Source: Kiritimatiellia bacterium (GTDB lineage Bacteria; Verrucomicrobiota; Kiritimatiellia; RFP12; UBA3636). From it: a DNA stretch of 6,255 nt. The stretch lies in NCBI GenBank assembly GCA_017476965.1, contig JAFUXX010000362.1, positions 1-6,255 of the forward strand. Direction: 5' to 3'. Within the stretch, counting starts at the first letter, position 1. Each line of letters begins with the position of its first letter. This document shows positions 1 to 5,834 of this stretch, piece by piece. The notes beneath the pieces are model-generated. The model saw only the letters and a list, made by a program, of their open reading frames with translations. It made no database searches and had not been told where the DNA came from. The translations under genes and the position numbers were made by a program.

Positions 1-26
1 CACGCGCCGCGCCAAGCCGCGCTGCT

Positions 27-63
27 AGGCGGCCGGGGCCACGGGAATCAGGCGGCCGGGGCC
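27..63. repeat. 14-bp direct repeat spanning the stop codon of the lipid kinase gene
   Basis: The 14-base string AGGCGGCCGGGGCC occurs at 27-40 and again at 50-63, a period of 23 bases. The kinase stop codon (48-50, minus strand) lies at the junction. The arrangement looks like a small slippage duplication at the 3' end of the gene, which may have set where the reading frame now ends. The 47 bases before the stop hold nothing else I can name: no T-run terminator for the operon is visible, so the transcript probably continues beyond the window edge. Confidence 0.6.
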
Positions 64-953
64 GGGACGAGAATGCGCAGCGCGCCGCGGCGGACGGTGA
101 ATTCGACCTTCGCCGGGGCGTCGAAAAGTTCGCCGTCGAGCTGCACCGGGCCGGGCTCGGGGCGTTCGACCACGAGCGAAGAGAACTTGCGGCTCGTCGC
201 GCCGGGGAGCGCGCACGCGCCCTTGGAGAACACGTCGGCGAGACTGGCGAGCATTCGCGGAGCGTCGCGGCGGTTGCCGGCGACGAGCTCCATCCTGCCG
301 TCCGAGGCGTCGGCCGCTGGGTCGATGAGCGCGCCGCCGCCCCAGCCGGAAACGTTGCCGACCGTGAAGATCAGGGGATCGGGGAATTCGAGGCGCTCCG
401 CGCCGTCGACCGTCGCCGTGACGGGCTGGGGCTTCCAGTCGAGAATCGACACGGCCCCGGCGATGACGTACGAGCCCACGCCGCGCATGGGCAGCTTGTC
501 GTAGGCGCGGACGAGCTCCGCGTCCCACGCGACCGAAGCCGAAACGAGGAACGGGCGGCCCGACGCGAACCCGGCGTCCATGTCGCGCACGGGCGCGGAA
601 GCGAGCGCTTCGACGGCGGCCGCGGGGTCCTGCGGGATCCCGAAATGACGCGCGAGGCCGTTGCCGCTGCCCATGGGCACGACGGCGAGCGGGACGCCGG
701 TGCCGATCAGGCGGGCGCCGATCGAAGAAACCGTCCCGTCGCCGCCGCAGACAGCGATGCAGTCAGCGCCGTCGGCGAGAGCGGCGTCGAGCTGGCGCAT
801 CGACTCCTCGCGCGAGGAGGGGAAATACCACGCCAGGTCGTCCGCCGCGGCGGCCCAGGCGGCGGAAAAGGCGTCCGCGACGCGACGAAAACGCGACGCT
901 CCGGGACCGGAGCGCCGGTTGTAGAAAACGCGCGCTTTGCGGAACCGCGGCAA
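48..953 (-). CDS. YegS/DagK-family lipid (diacylglycerol-like) kinase
   Basis: This is a 301-residue ATP-dependent lipid kinase of the diacylglycerol kinase catalytic-domain family, which phosphorylates diacylglycerol or a related lipid at the inner membrane face. Seen in the sequence: an N-terminal strand followed by YNRRSGPG (11-18), the nucleotide-binding GGDGT loop (70-74), the family motif PMGSGNGLARHFGIP (93-107), a DPAADASDGRMELV segment (211-224) matching the metal-site region, and the conserved DGE (273-275). Length is normal for the family. The start is TTG: there is no ATG or GTG between the rplS stop and this codon, the next in-frame ATG (residue 52) would remove the first strand, and the gap to rplS is only 9 nt, so translation is probably coupled to rplS. 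The true lipid substrate cannot be read from sequence; a sphingosine or undecaprenol substrate is not excluded. Confidence 0.9.
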   Translation of the reverse strand: MPRFRKARVFYNRRSGPGASRFRRVADAFSAAWAAAADDLAWYFPSSREESMRQLDAALADGADCIAVCGGDGTVSSIGARLIGTGVPLAVVPMGSGNGLARHFGIPQDPAAAVEALASAPVRDMDAGFASGRPFLVSASVAWDAELVRAYDKLPMRGVGSYVIAGAVSILDWKPQPVTATVDGAERLEFPDPLIFTVGNVSGWGGGALIDPAADASDGRMELVAGNRRDAPRMLASLADVFSKGACALPGATSRKFSSLVVERPEPGPVQLDGELFDAPAKVEFTVRRGALRILVPAPAA

Positions 954-962
954 AGCCGTGCC

Positions 963-1349
963 CTACGCCTCGGCGGCGGCGGGAGCGGCGGCCTTGGCCT
1001 TGGAAGCCACGGTCGTGCGGAGGCGGGCGGACTTGCCCTTGAGCCCGCGCAGGAAGTAGAGCTTCGCGCGGCGGACGTGGGAGTGTGCCTCCACGTCGAT
1101 GCGGCTGATGTAGGGGGAGTGGACGGGGAAGGACTTCTCGACGCCCACGCCGAAAGCCACGTGGCGCACCGTGAACGTCTCGTTGGCGCCGGCGCCCTTG
1201 CGGGCGATGACCGTGCCGATGAACGCCTGGTCGCGCGTCTTGTCGCCTTCCTTGATCTTCACCCAGACCTTGACCTGGTCGCCGATGTCGAACTGGGGGA
1301 CGTCCTTCTTGAGGCCTTCGGCCGTGATTGTGTCAAGAACGTTGCTCAT
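963..1349 (-). CDS. rplS: 50S ribosomal protein L19
   Basis: L19 is a large-subunit protein at the interface with the 30S subunit. The 128-residue product carries the family pattern throughout: an N-terminal helix, [19 protein letters not shown] (14-32), [12 protein letters not shown] (41-52), [23 protein letters not shown] (59-81) and [19 protein letters not shown] (92-110). An Ala/Lys-rich tail of about 15 residues follows. The start ATG at 1349 overlaps the trmD stop (ATGA), and an AGGAG Shine-Dalgarno lies 8 nt upstream, inside the end of trmD. An in-frame longer reading to 1772 would only run backwards through trmD and lacks family homology, so it is not used. Translational coupling to trmD plus an independent strong ribosome site allows L19 to be made in excess over TrmD, as is known for the E. 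coli trmD operon. Confidence 0.97.
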   Translation of the reverse strand: MSNVLDTITAEGLKKDVPQFDIGDQVKVWVKIKEGDKTRDQAFIGTVIARKGAGANETFTVRHVAFGVGVEKSFPVHSPYISRIDVEAHSHVRRAKLYFLRGLKGKSARLRTTVASKAKAAAPAAAEA

Positions 1350-2119
1350 TGTTTTCTCTCCTGGTTGGAAACCGTTTTGCTTGATTTTCGTTTTTTCGAA
1401 ACTGGCGGGGGGCGCGGCAGGCCCATCTTCGCGGCCATGTCCGGCCGGCGCTCCATCGTGATCCTCTCGGCCTCCGCCTCCCTCCACTTCCGCACTTTTT
1501 CGTGGTCGCCGCCTTGCAGCACCGCCGGCACTTCGAGCCCTCTCCAGACCGGAGGCCGCGTGAACTGCGGGTAGTCGAGCAGGCCCGTCTCGAAGGATTC
1601 GTCCTCCGTGCCGCCCTCGGCGCCGAGCACTCCGGGCAGGAGCCTCACCACTGCGTCCACCACGCATGCCGCCGCGAGCGCGCCGTTGGTGAGCACGTAG
1701 TCGCCGATCGAGATTTCCTCCGGGTCGAAGAACCTGCGGACCCGGTCGTCGATCCCCTCGTAGTGGCCGCACAGGAAAACGAGGTGCTTTTCCCGCGCGA
1801 GGCGGCGCGCGTCTGCCTGCTCGAACGGCTTGCCGCCGGGAGACATGAGCAGGATCCGCGACTCGGGCCCGGCCACGCTCTCCACCGCCCTCGCGAGCGG
1901 CTCGGCGAGCATCACCATCCCGGGCCCGCCTCCGTAGGGGCGGTCGTCCGTCGAGCGGTGCCGGCCTTCCGCGAAATCGCGGGGGTTCACGATCCTGAAC
2001 CGGACCGCCCCCGCCCGGAGGGCGCGCCCCATCATGCTCTCGGAGAAGAACCCCGCCACCATGGCGGGAAACTCGGTCACGAGATCGACCTGCAGGGGTC
2101 GGGAAGGCGGCGCTTGCAC
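1346..2119 (-). CDS. trmD: tRNA (guanine-N1)-methyltransferase, m1G37
   Basis: TrmD is a SPOUT-class enzyme that transfers methyl from S-adenosylmethionine to N1 of G37 next to the anticodon, preventing +1 frameshifting. The 257-residue product shows [10 protein letters not shown] near the N terminus, [11 protein letters not shown] (60-70), the trefoil-knot cofactor motifs [12 protein letters not shown] (116-127) and [17 protein letters not shown] (134-150), a [17 protein letters not shown] linker (173-189) and the C-terminal helical domain with [11 protein letters not shown] (204-214). The tail is Lys-rich. The start chosen is GTG at 2119, because GGGAG lies 6 nt upstream (2126-2130) and no ATG precedes VDLVTEFP. 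It adds about eight residues to the usual N terminus; a CTG at the following PLQVD is an alternative. It overlaps rplS by 4 nt. No rimM gene separates it from rpsP. Confidence 0.96.
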   Translation of the reverse strand: MQAPPSRPLQVDLVTEFPAMVAGFFSESMMGRALRAGAVRFRIVNPRDFAEGRHRSTDDRPYGGGPGMVMLAEPLARAVESVAGPESRILLMSPGGKPFEQADARRLAREKHLVFLCGHYEGIDDRVRRFFDPEEISIGDYVLTNGALAAACVVDAVVRLLPGVLGAEGGTEDESFETGLLDYPQFTRPPVWRGLEVPAVLQGGDHEKVRKWREAEAERITMERRPDMAAKMGLPRPPPVSKKRKSSKTVSNQERKQ

Positions 2120-2125
2120 GGCGGA

Positions 2126-2148
2126 CTCCCGCGCCGTCGCGGCGCGGG
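2126..2148 (-). promoter_or_regulatory. GC hairpin overlapping the trmD ribosome-binding site
   Basis: On the transcribed minus strand a perfect 9-bp stem, CCCGCGCCG pairing with CGGCGCGGG around a 3-base loop CGA, occupies 2128-2148. The last three G residues of its 3' arm are the first three bases of the trmD GGGAG Shine-Dalgarno (2126-2130). The stem lies in the 47-nt rpsP-trmD spacer, 18 nt after the rpsP stop codon. There is no T-run after it, so it does not look like a terminator. It may limit ribosome access to trmD. The pairing is directly seen; the regulatory role is inferred. Confidence 0.5.
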
Positions 2149-2166
2149 CCCGGACTGGCTGGGAGG

Positions 2167-2502
2167 CTAGCCGGCCGCCGCGGCCGCCTTGGCGGCCTTG
2201 GCCAGCTTGGCCTTCTTGCCCTTGGAAATCTTCTGGTGCGTGTGCTCGGGCTTGCCTTCGGCCGCGCGCTTCTCGCGGTTGAGCAGGCTCAGCACGATCG
2301 GGCTGACGATCGCGCCGACGCCGCGCCAGTACGCGATGCGGTCGAGCTTGAGCTCGAAGTTCTTGCCGGTCTGGCGCGGGGAGTACCAGCCGAGGTTTTC
2401 GATGAAGCGGCCGTCGCGCGGGGAGCGGGTGTCGGCGGCGACGACGCGGAACGAAATGTCCCGGTTGGCGCCGGTGCGGGTGAGTCGGACTTTGACGGAC
2501 AT
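2167..2502 (-). CDS. rpsP: 30S ribosomal protein S16
   Basis: S16 is a small-subunit assembly protein that binds 16S rRNA early. The 111-residue product has the full family pattern: [24 protein letters not shown] (1-24), [16 protein letters not shown] (27-42), [27 protein letters not shown] (48-74), and then a charged Lys/Ala-rich extension (about 75-111) ending in a run of alanines. Family members are commonly 80-90 residues, so the tail is extended. The ATG at 2502 is chosen because the domain begins there; the minus-strand context AGAAG lies 4 nt upstream, a weak, close Shine-Dalgarno. An in-frame extension to 2679 reads into the atpB start region and has no homology. It is the first gene of the operon rpsP-trmD-rplS-kinase and is divergent from atpB. 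Confidence 0.96.
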   Translation of the reverse strand: MSVKVRLTRTGANRDISFRVVAADTRSPRDGRFIENLGWYSPRQTGKNFELKLDRIAYWRGVGAIVSPIVLSLLNREKRAAEGKPEHTHQKISKGKKAKLAKAAKAAAAAG

Positions 2503-2671
2503 GATTCTTCTGCCTGTTCGTGTTTCGGGTACGGAAAAACGGGGCGCGCGGGCTTTTCCGTGCGCACGGGGCGGGAATGATGCCACAGATTCCGCAGAAA
2601 ATCCAGAAAAAACCGCGGTCCGCCCCTGAGGTTTGTTTTCGCGGCCGTTTCGTGGTATCCTCCGGCCCGCC
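2503..2671. other. Divergent intergenic region between rpsP and atpB, with an rpsP leader hairpin
   Basis: These 169 bases must carry the promoters of both the leftward ribosomal operon and the rightward atpB gene. The atpB promoter is listed separately. For rpsP I cannot pick out a clean -35/-10 pair on the minus strand. In the likely rpsP leader an inverted repeat ACGGAAAA (2531-2538) and TTTTCCGT (2554-2561) gives an 8-bp stem around a 15-base G/C-rich loop; on the minus strand it ends 28 nt before the start codon. It may be a leader structure for operon control, but nothing identifies a ligand. Confidence 0.45.
2633..2661 (+). promoter_or_regulatory. Predicted atpB promoter, extended -10 type
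   Basis: A -35-like TTGTTT (2633-2638) is followed after exactly 17 bases by TATCCT (2656-2661), and a TG dinucleotide one base upstream of the hexamer (2653-2654) makes it an extended -10. The expected transcription start is near 2668, only about four bases before the atpB ATG (2672). No Shine-Dalgarno lies between; the bases there are pyrimidine-rich (CCTCC). The transcript is therefore predicted to be leaderless or nearly so. Confidence 0.5.
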
Positions 2672-3973
2672 ATGAACACCGTCTACCACCGCATCGATTC
2701 CAGCTCCGGCAGCGTAGTTTCCCTCCGCGCCTCCGGCGTTTCGTACCACGAACTGGCGGAAATCTCCTCCCGCGGGGTTTCGTCGCTGGCGCAGGTCATC
2801 AAGATCGACGGCGAAAACGTCTCGCTCCAGGTGTTCGCCGGCGCCCGCGGCATCGCGACGGACGCCAAGGTGCGCTTCCTCGGCCGCCCGATGCAGGTCG
2901 CGTTTTCGGACGACCTGCTCGGCCGCGTGTTCGACGGCGGCGGCAACCCGCGCGACGGCGGCCCCGCCCTGCGCGACGGCATGATCGACATCGGCGGCCC
3001 GTCCGTGAACCCCGCCAAACGCGTCATCCCGCGCAACATGGTGCGCACCGGCATCCCGATGATCGACGTCTTCAACTCGCTCGTCGAGTCGCAGAAGCTC
3101 CCGATCTTCGCGAAGTCCGGCGAGCCGTACAACGAGCTTCTCGCGCGCATCGCGCTGCAGGCCGAGACGGACGTGATTGTCCTCGGCGGCATGGGCCTCA
3201 AGAACGACGACTACCTCTACTTCCGCGACACGCTCGACCGCTCGGGCGCGCTCTCGCGCACCGTCATGTTCGTCCACACCGCGGCGGACCCCGTCGTCGA
3301 GTGCATGCTCGTGCCCGACCTCTCGCTCGCCGTCGCCGAGCGCTTCGCCATCGCCGGCAAGAAGGTGCTCGTGCTGCTCACGGACATGACGAGCTTCTCC
3401 GACGCGCTCAAGGAAGTCGCGATCACGATGGAGCAGATCCCCTCCAACCGCGGCTACCCCGGCGACCTCTATTCGCAGCTCGCCGCGCGCTACGAGAAGG
3501 CGGTGGACTTCGAGGGCGCGGGCTCGATCACGATCCTCGCCGTGACCACCATGCCCGGCGGCGACGTGACGCACCCGGTGCCGGACAACACGGGCTACAT
3601 CACCGAAGGCCAGTTCTACCTCGAAGGCGGCCGCATCGAGCCGTTCGGCTCCCTTTCCCGCCTCAAGCAGCAGGTCAACAAGAACACCCGCGCCGACCAC
3701 CGCGTGATCATGGACACCATGATCCAGCTCTTCGCGCAGTACCGCTCGACGCTCGAAAAGCAGTCGATGGGCTTCCGCATGAGCGCGTGGGACGAAAAAC
3801 TGCTCAAGTACGGCCGCCGCTTCGAAAACGAGATGATGGACATCTCCGTCAACATCCCGCTGGAGAAGGCGCTCGACCTGGGGTGGGAGATCCTCGCCGA
3901 CTGCTTCGACCCCTCCGAAACCGGCATCCGCACCGAAGTGGTCGAAAAGTTCTGGCCCAAACCCCGCGCCTAG
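2672..3973 (+). CDS. atpB: V/A-type ATP synthase subunit B (non-catalytic nucleotide-binding subunit)
   Basis: Subunit B alternates with catalytic subunit A in the hexameric head of V/A-type H+ or Na+ ATPases. The 433-residue product aligns along its whole length with the bacterial family: N-terminal barrel (1-75) with [12 protein letters not shown] (52-63) and FLGRPMQV (69-76), [26 protein letters not shown] (121-146), the degenerate P-loop region [13 protein letters not shown] (149-161) without the GxxxxGK(T/S) of subunit [18 protein letters not shown] (232-248), [16 protein letters not shown] (256-271), [17 protein letters not shown] (301-317), and [12 protein letters not shown] (324-335) with the arginine expected at the subunit interface. 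From memory it is very like chlamydial AtpB. The ATG at 2672 matches the family N terminus; an in-frame extension to 2633 covers the promoter. No A, D, E, I or K subunit gene adjoins it, unlike the usual operon. Strongly GC-biased third codon positions suggest a resident, well-expressed gene. Confidence 0.96.
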   Translation: MNTVYHRIDSSSGSVVSLRASGVSYHELAEISSRGVSSLAQVIKIDGENVSLQVFAGARGIATDAKVRFLGRPMQVAFSDDLLGRVFDGGGNPRDGGPALRDGMIDIGGPSVNPAKRVIPRNMVRTGIPMIDVFNSLVESQKLPIFAKSGEPYNELLARIALQAETDVIVLGGMGLKNDDYLYFRDTLDRSGALSRTVMFVHTAADPVVECMLVPDLSLAVAERFAIAGKKVLVLLTDMTSFSDALKEVAITMEQIPSNRGYPGDLYSQLAARYEKAVDFEGAGSITILAVTTMPGGDVTHPVPDNTGYITEGQFYLEGGRIEPFGSLSRLKQQVNKNTRADHRVIMDTMIQLFAQYRSTLEKQSMGFRMSAWDEKLLKYGRRFENEMMDISVNIPLEKALDLGWEILADCFDPSETGIRTEVVEKFWPKPRA

Positions 3974-3983
3974 TCTCCGCCCG

Positions 3984-4036
3984 CCCTGGGAGCGCGGGCA
4001 TCCCCCTGGGAGCGCGGGCATCCTGCCCGCGTTTCC
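3984..4036. repeat. 20-bp tandem repeat running into a REP-like GC hairpin
   Basis: Starting 11 bases after the atpB stop, a 20-base unit beginning CCCTGGGAGCGCGGGC is present twice in tandem (3984-4003 and 4004-4023). The second unit runs into an inverted repeat, CGCGGGCA (4013-4020), a TCC loop, and TGCCCGCG (4024-4031), followed by TTTCC. The 25 bases at 4012-4036 recur identically at 5676-5700, on the other side of the ATPase gene. Small intergenic palindromes in repeated copies are typical of REP-like elements; which family this belongs to I cannot say. Confidence 0.75.
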
Positions 4037-4053
4037 TTTCGGCGGATCGCATC

Positions 4054-4092
4054 GGGCGTGAAACTTGCATTTGCAACTTTCACGCCCGTTTT
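4054..4092. repeat. 39-bp palindromic repeat, copy 1 (possible first atpB terminator)
   Basis: Two 16-base arms, GGGCGTGAAACTTGCA and TGCAACTTTCACGCCC, are complementary at 15 of 16 positions (one C-C mismatch) around a TT loop, and are followed by GTTTT. The same 39 bases recur at 4108-4146, with 15 unrelated bases between. On the plus strand the stem plus T-run resembles an intrinsic terminator for atpB. The near-perfect identity of both copies points to a recent duplication or a dispersed element. Confidence 0.8.
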
Positions 4093-4107
4093 GGACAGTC
4101 GCAATTT

Positions 4108-4148
4108 GGGCGTGAAACTTGCATTTGCAACTTTCACGCCCGTTTTTT
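4108..4148 (+). terminator. 39-bp palindromic repeat, copy 2, with T6 tail: likely terminator after atpB
   Basis: This is the second exact copy of the 39-base palindrome, again with 15 of 16 paired arm positions and a two-base loop. It is followed by G and six consecutive T (4143-4148), the classic form of a Rho-independent terminator on the plus strand. It lies directly before the -35 box of the downstream gene (4150), so it would insulate that gene from atpB read-through. On the minus strand the bases after the stem are AAATTG, so termination would be one-directional. Confidence 0.7.
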
Positions 4149-4149
4149 G

Positions 4150-4178
4150 TTGACTTTGCCCCGCCGATATTGGAGAAT
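4150..4178 (+). promoter_or_regulatory. Predicted sigma70-type promoter of the ATPase gene
   Basis: TTGACT (4150-4155, five of six consensus bases) is followed after 17 bases by GAGAAT (4173-4178, four of six). The predicted transcription start is near 4185, giving a leader of about 18 bases that contains the Shine-Dalgarno. It abuts the upstream terminator, which makes the ATPase gene an independent transcription unit. Confidence 0.6.
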
Positions 4179-4188
4179 TTCCGGCATT

Positions 4189-4196
4189 GGAGGTGA
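4189..4196 (+). promoter_or_regulatory. Strong Shine-Dalgarno fixing a GTG start
   Basis: GGAGGTGA (4189-4196) is an almost full anti-16S match. Its GGAGG core ends 9 bases before the GTG at 4203, which sets that codon as the start of the ATPase gene. This contrasts with atpB, which has no such site. Confidence 0.8.
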
Positions 4197-4202
4197 CAAA
4201 CG

Positions 4203-5645
4203 GTGTTTTTCGGACGCGAAGAAATTTTCGAACAACTTGGCGCGCAGCTGTCGAAACCGGTTGCGACGTTTGTGACGTGCCGCGGGCGTCGCCGCATCGG
4301 CAAGTCCACCCTCGTCGAAGAATTTGCGGCAAGGAGCAAGGTCCGTTTCGTCAAGCTCGAAGGGCTGTCTCCGCGCGAAGGGGACTCCAACCGGAAACAA
4401 CTGGATGCATTCGTCCGGCAGCTTTCCGGGCAGACCGGAGCGCCTCGGCGGCCGGTGGCTTCGTGGTTCGACGCTTTTGCCAGACTGGACGACCAGATTT
4501 CCGACGAAGGCAGAACGGTCGTGTTTCTCGACGAAGTGTCGTGGATGGGCAAATACGATCCGGATTTTCCCGGCGAACTGAAGTACGCCTGGGACAACCG
4601 CTTCAAAAAACATCCGCGGCTCATGGTCGTCGTGTGCGGAAGCGTTTCCGCGTGGATTTCCAAAAACATCCTGCGGAACAAGGCTTTTGTCGGCCGTCCC
4701 ACGCTCAATCTCCAAATCGGGGAATTGCCCCTCCGCGACTGCGCGCGATTCTGGGGCCGCCGCGTCCGGACGACGCCCGCGGGCGACATGCTCGACGTTT
4801 TGTCCGTGACTGGCGGCGTGCCGAAATACCTCGAACTGGTCGATCCTCGCCTTTCGCCGGCGGAAAACCTGAAAGCGCTCTGCTTCACGCCCGGCGGGGT
4901 GCTTGTCGACGAATTCGACGACATTTTCACCGACGTTTTCGAGGGAAAGAGGACGGTCAAACGCAGGATTTTGGAATGCCTCGGGAACGGGGCAATGGGA
5001 GGACAAGAACTGTCCCGGGCCCTCGGTGTCGAAAACAACGGCCACCTCGTCGACGAACTCGAGGAACTGGGAACCGCCGGATTCGTCGCGCGCGACGGCG
5101 GGGTCAACCCTCTTACTGGAGCCCGGTCCCGGCAGTTTCGCTACCGCATAGCGGACAACTACACGCGCATTTACGTCAAGTACATCGCTCCGAACCGCGA
5201 ACTCATCGACAAAGGGCTGTTCCGCTTCGTGGAACTCGAGCAGCTTCCCGGATGGCAGTCCGTGCTCGGGCTCCAGTTTGAAAGCCTCGTGTTGAACAAC
5301 CTTGCCGGACTTCTCCCGCGGCTCGGCCTGGATCGCACGCTCCTCGTGTCCGCCGCGCCGTATCGCCGCGCTTCGCATTCACGCGGCAGCGGATGCCAAA
5401 TCGACCTTCTGCTCCAAACCCGGAGAAGCGTCTGGGTCGTTGAAATCAAGCGGCGCGAACGGATCGGAACGGAAGTCGTCGACGAAGTCGCCGAAAAGGT
5501 GAAACGCCTCGGAATCGAGCGCCGCACTGCGGTGCGGACTGCGCTCGTCTATTCCGGACGGCTTTCCCCCGCCGTGGAAGCGGAAGGATTCTTCGATGCC
5601 ATCGTGGACGTGGCCGACATTTTGACGGGCGCCGGCGCGTTGTAG
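4203..5645 (+). CDS. Archaeal-type AAA/STAND-like ATPase with C-terminal DUF234 (PD-(D/E)XK-like) domain
   Basis: This is a 480-residue protein of the COG1672 'archaeal AAA ATPase' type; its cellular role is unknown. Seen: the entry motif FFGREEIFEQL (2-12), Walker A GRRRIGKST (28-36), Walker B TVVFLDEVSW (105-114) with D110 and E111, a sensor-like VVVCGS (142-147), and the family motif TGGVPKYLELVD (203-214). A predicted winged helix covers about 253-297 (RILECLGNGAMGGQELSRALGV onward). Then comes the DUF234 region FRYRIADNYTRIYVKYI (312-328), and a C-terminal nuclease-fold pattern: E360 in QFE, D401 in CQIDLLL, and E414/K416 in VVEIK. DUF234 is placed in the PD-(D/E)XK superfamily, so DNA or RNA cleavage is possible; this family's activity is unproven to my knowledge. 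Length and domain order are intact. Codon use has more A/T third positions (AAA, GGA, TTT) than atpB, suggesting possible transfer. It has its own promoter and is flanked by repeats; no partner gene follows. Confidence 0.92.
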   Translation: MFFGREEIFEQLGAQLSKPVATFVTCRGRRRIGKSTLVEEFAARSKVRFVKLEGLSPREGDSNRKQLDAFVRQLSGQTGAPRRPVASWFDAFARLDDQISDEGRTVVFLDEVSWMGKYDPDFPGELKYAWDNRFKKHPRLMVVVCGSVSAWISKNILRNKAFVGRPTLNLQIGELPLRDCARFWGRRVRTTPAGDMLDVLSVTGGVPKYLELVDPRLSPAENLKALCFTPGGVLVDEFDDIFTDVFEGKRTVKRRILECLGNGAMGGQELSRALGVENNGHLVDELEELGTAGFVARDGGVNPLTGARSRQFRYRIADNYTRIYVKYIAPNRELIDKGLFRFVELEQLPGWQSVLGLQFESLVLNNLAGLLPRLGLDRTLLVSAAPYRRASHSRGSGCQIDLLLQTRRSVWVVEIKRRERIGTEVVDEVAEKVKRLGIERRTAVRTALVYSGRLSPAVEAEGFFDAIVDVADILTGAGAL

Positions 5646-5675
5646 GACCGGAGCCGCAGTGAAACGCCGGTGAAC

Positions 5676-5700
5676 GCGCGGGCATCCTGCCCGCGTTTCC
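5676..5700. repeat. REP-like GC hairpin, second copy
   Basis: Thirty bases after the ATPase stop, 25 bases are identical and in the same orientation to those at 4012-4036. They include the inverted repeat CGCGGGCA (5677-5684) and TGCCCGCG (5688-5695) with a TCC loop and the trailing TTTCC. The upstream 20-base tandem unit is not present here. Together the two copies bracket the ATPase gene as direct repeats. Confidence 0.8.
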
Positions 5701-5738
5701 CTCCGCCGCGCCTTCGCCGCGCGGCGGAGGAATTTTAT
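5700..5738 (+). terminator. Terminator-like hairpin after the ATPase gene
   Basis: An 11-bp perfect stem joins CCTCCGCCGCG (5700-5710) to CGCGGCGGAGG (5720-5730) around a 9-base loop, followed by AATTTTATT. The tail is T-rich but begins with two A, so termination may be imperfect. It sits 54 bases after the ATPase stop and is the best candidate for the end of that transcript. Its tail overlaps the first base of the next predicted -35 box. Confidence 0.55.
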
Positions 5739-5766
5739 TGCAATTGCGCGGAGTTTCGCCGATAAT
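5738..5766 (+). promoter_or_regulatory. Predicted promoter ahead of a non-coding stretch
   Basis: TTGCAA (5738-5743, four of six consensus bases) and GATAAT (5761-5766, five of six) are separated by exactly 17 bases. The predicted start is near 5773. There is no clear gene directly downstream: the first intrinsic terminator comes at 5943-5978 and the first plausible coding start at 6029. Confidence 0.5.
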
Positions 5767-5817
5767 GGGCGCGTTCCGCGACGCCGCGCGCGAGCCGGCT
5801 GAGCGGAGCGACAACCG

Positions 5818-5834
5818 AACTTGCATTCTTGCAA
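5818..5834. repeat. Degenerate relative of the 39-bp palindrome core
   Basis: AACTTGCATTCTTGCAA resembles the centre of the 39-base palindromes (AACTTGCATTTGCAA) with two extra bases in the loop, and is flanked by CCG on the left and TGCGG on the right, keeping rough dyad symmetry. The outer GGGCGTGAAA/TTTCACGCCC arms are missing. It may be a decayed third copy, or chance similarity of a short palindrome. Confidence 0.35.

Noticed and set aside
645..1574. A 309-codon plus-strand frame over the kinase and rplS
   Set aside because: It is a shadow of two well-identified minus-strand genes, with no ribosome site or family pattern.
2633..2671. A 13-residue N-terminal extension of AtpB
   Set aside because: It covers the predicted promoter, and family members begin at the position of the ATG at 2672.
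4054..4146. Two 39-base repeats with a 15-base gap as a CRISPR array
   Set aside because: There are only two copies, the gap is too short for a spacer, the repeats are full palindromes, and there is no cas gene.
3301..4275. A 324-codon plus-strand frame overlapping atpB in another phase
   Set aside because: It is Arg/His-rich shadow sequence; the overlapping frame is a full-length subunit B.
1346..5107. A 1253-codon open frame on the minus strand through trmD, atpB and the ATPase gene
   Set aside because: Only its last part is TrmD. The rest is antisense to well-supported genes, has biased composition typical of GC-rich shadow frames, and runs straight through the repeat region.
4134..5378. 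A 414-codon minus-strand frame opposite the ATPase gene
   Set aside because: It has no recognisable motif and is fully antisense to a gene with clear Walker, winged-helix and DUF234 features; it ends inside the palindromic repeats.
4012..5700. A transposon or insertion sequence around the ATPase gene
   Set aside because: There is no transposase or integrase and no terminal inverted repeats; the bracketing repeats are short REP-like hairpins in direct orientation.
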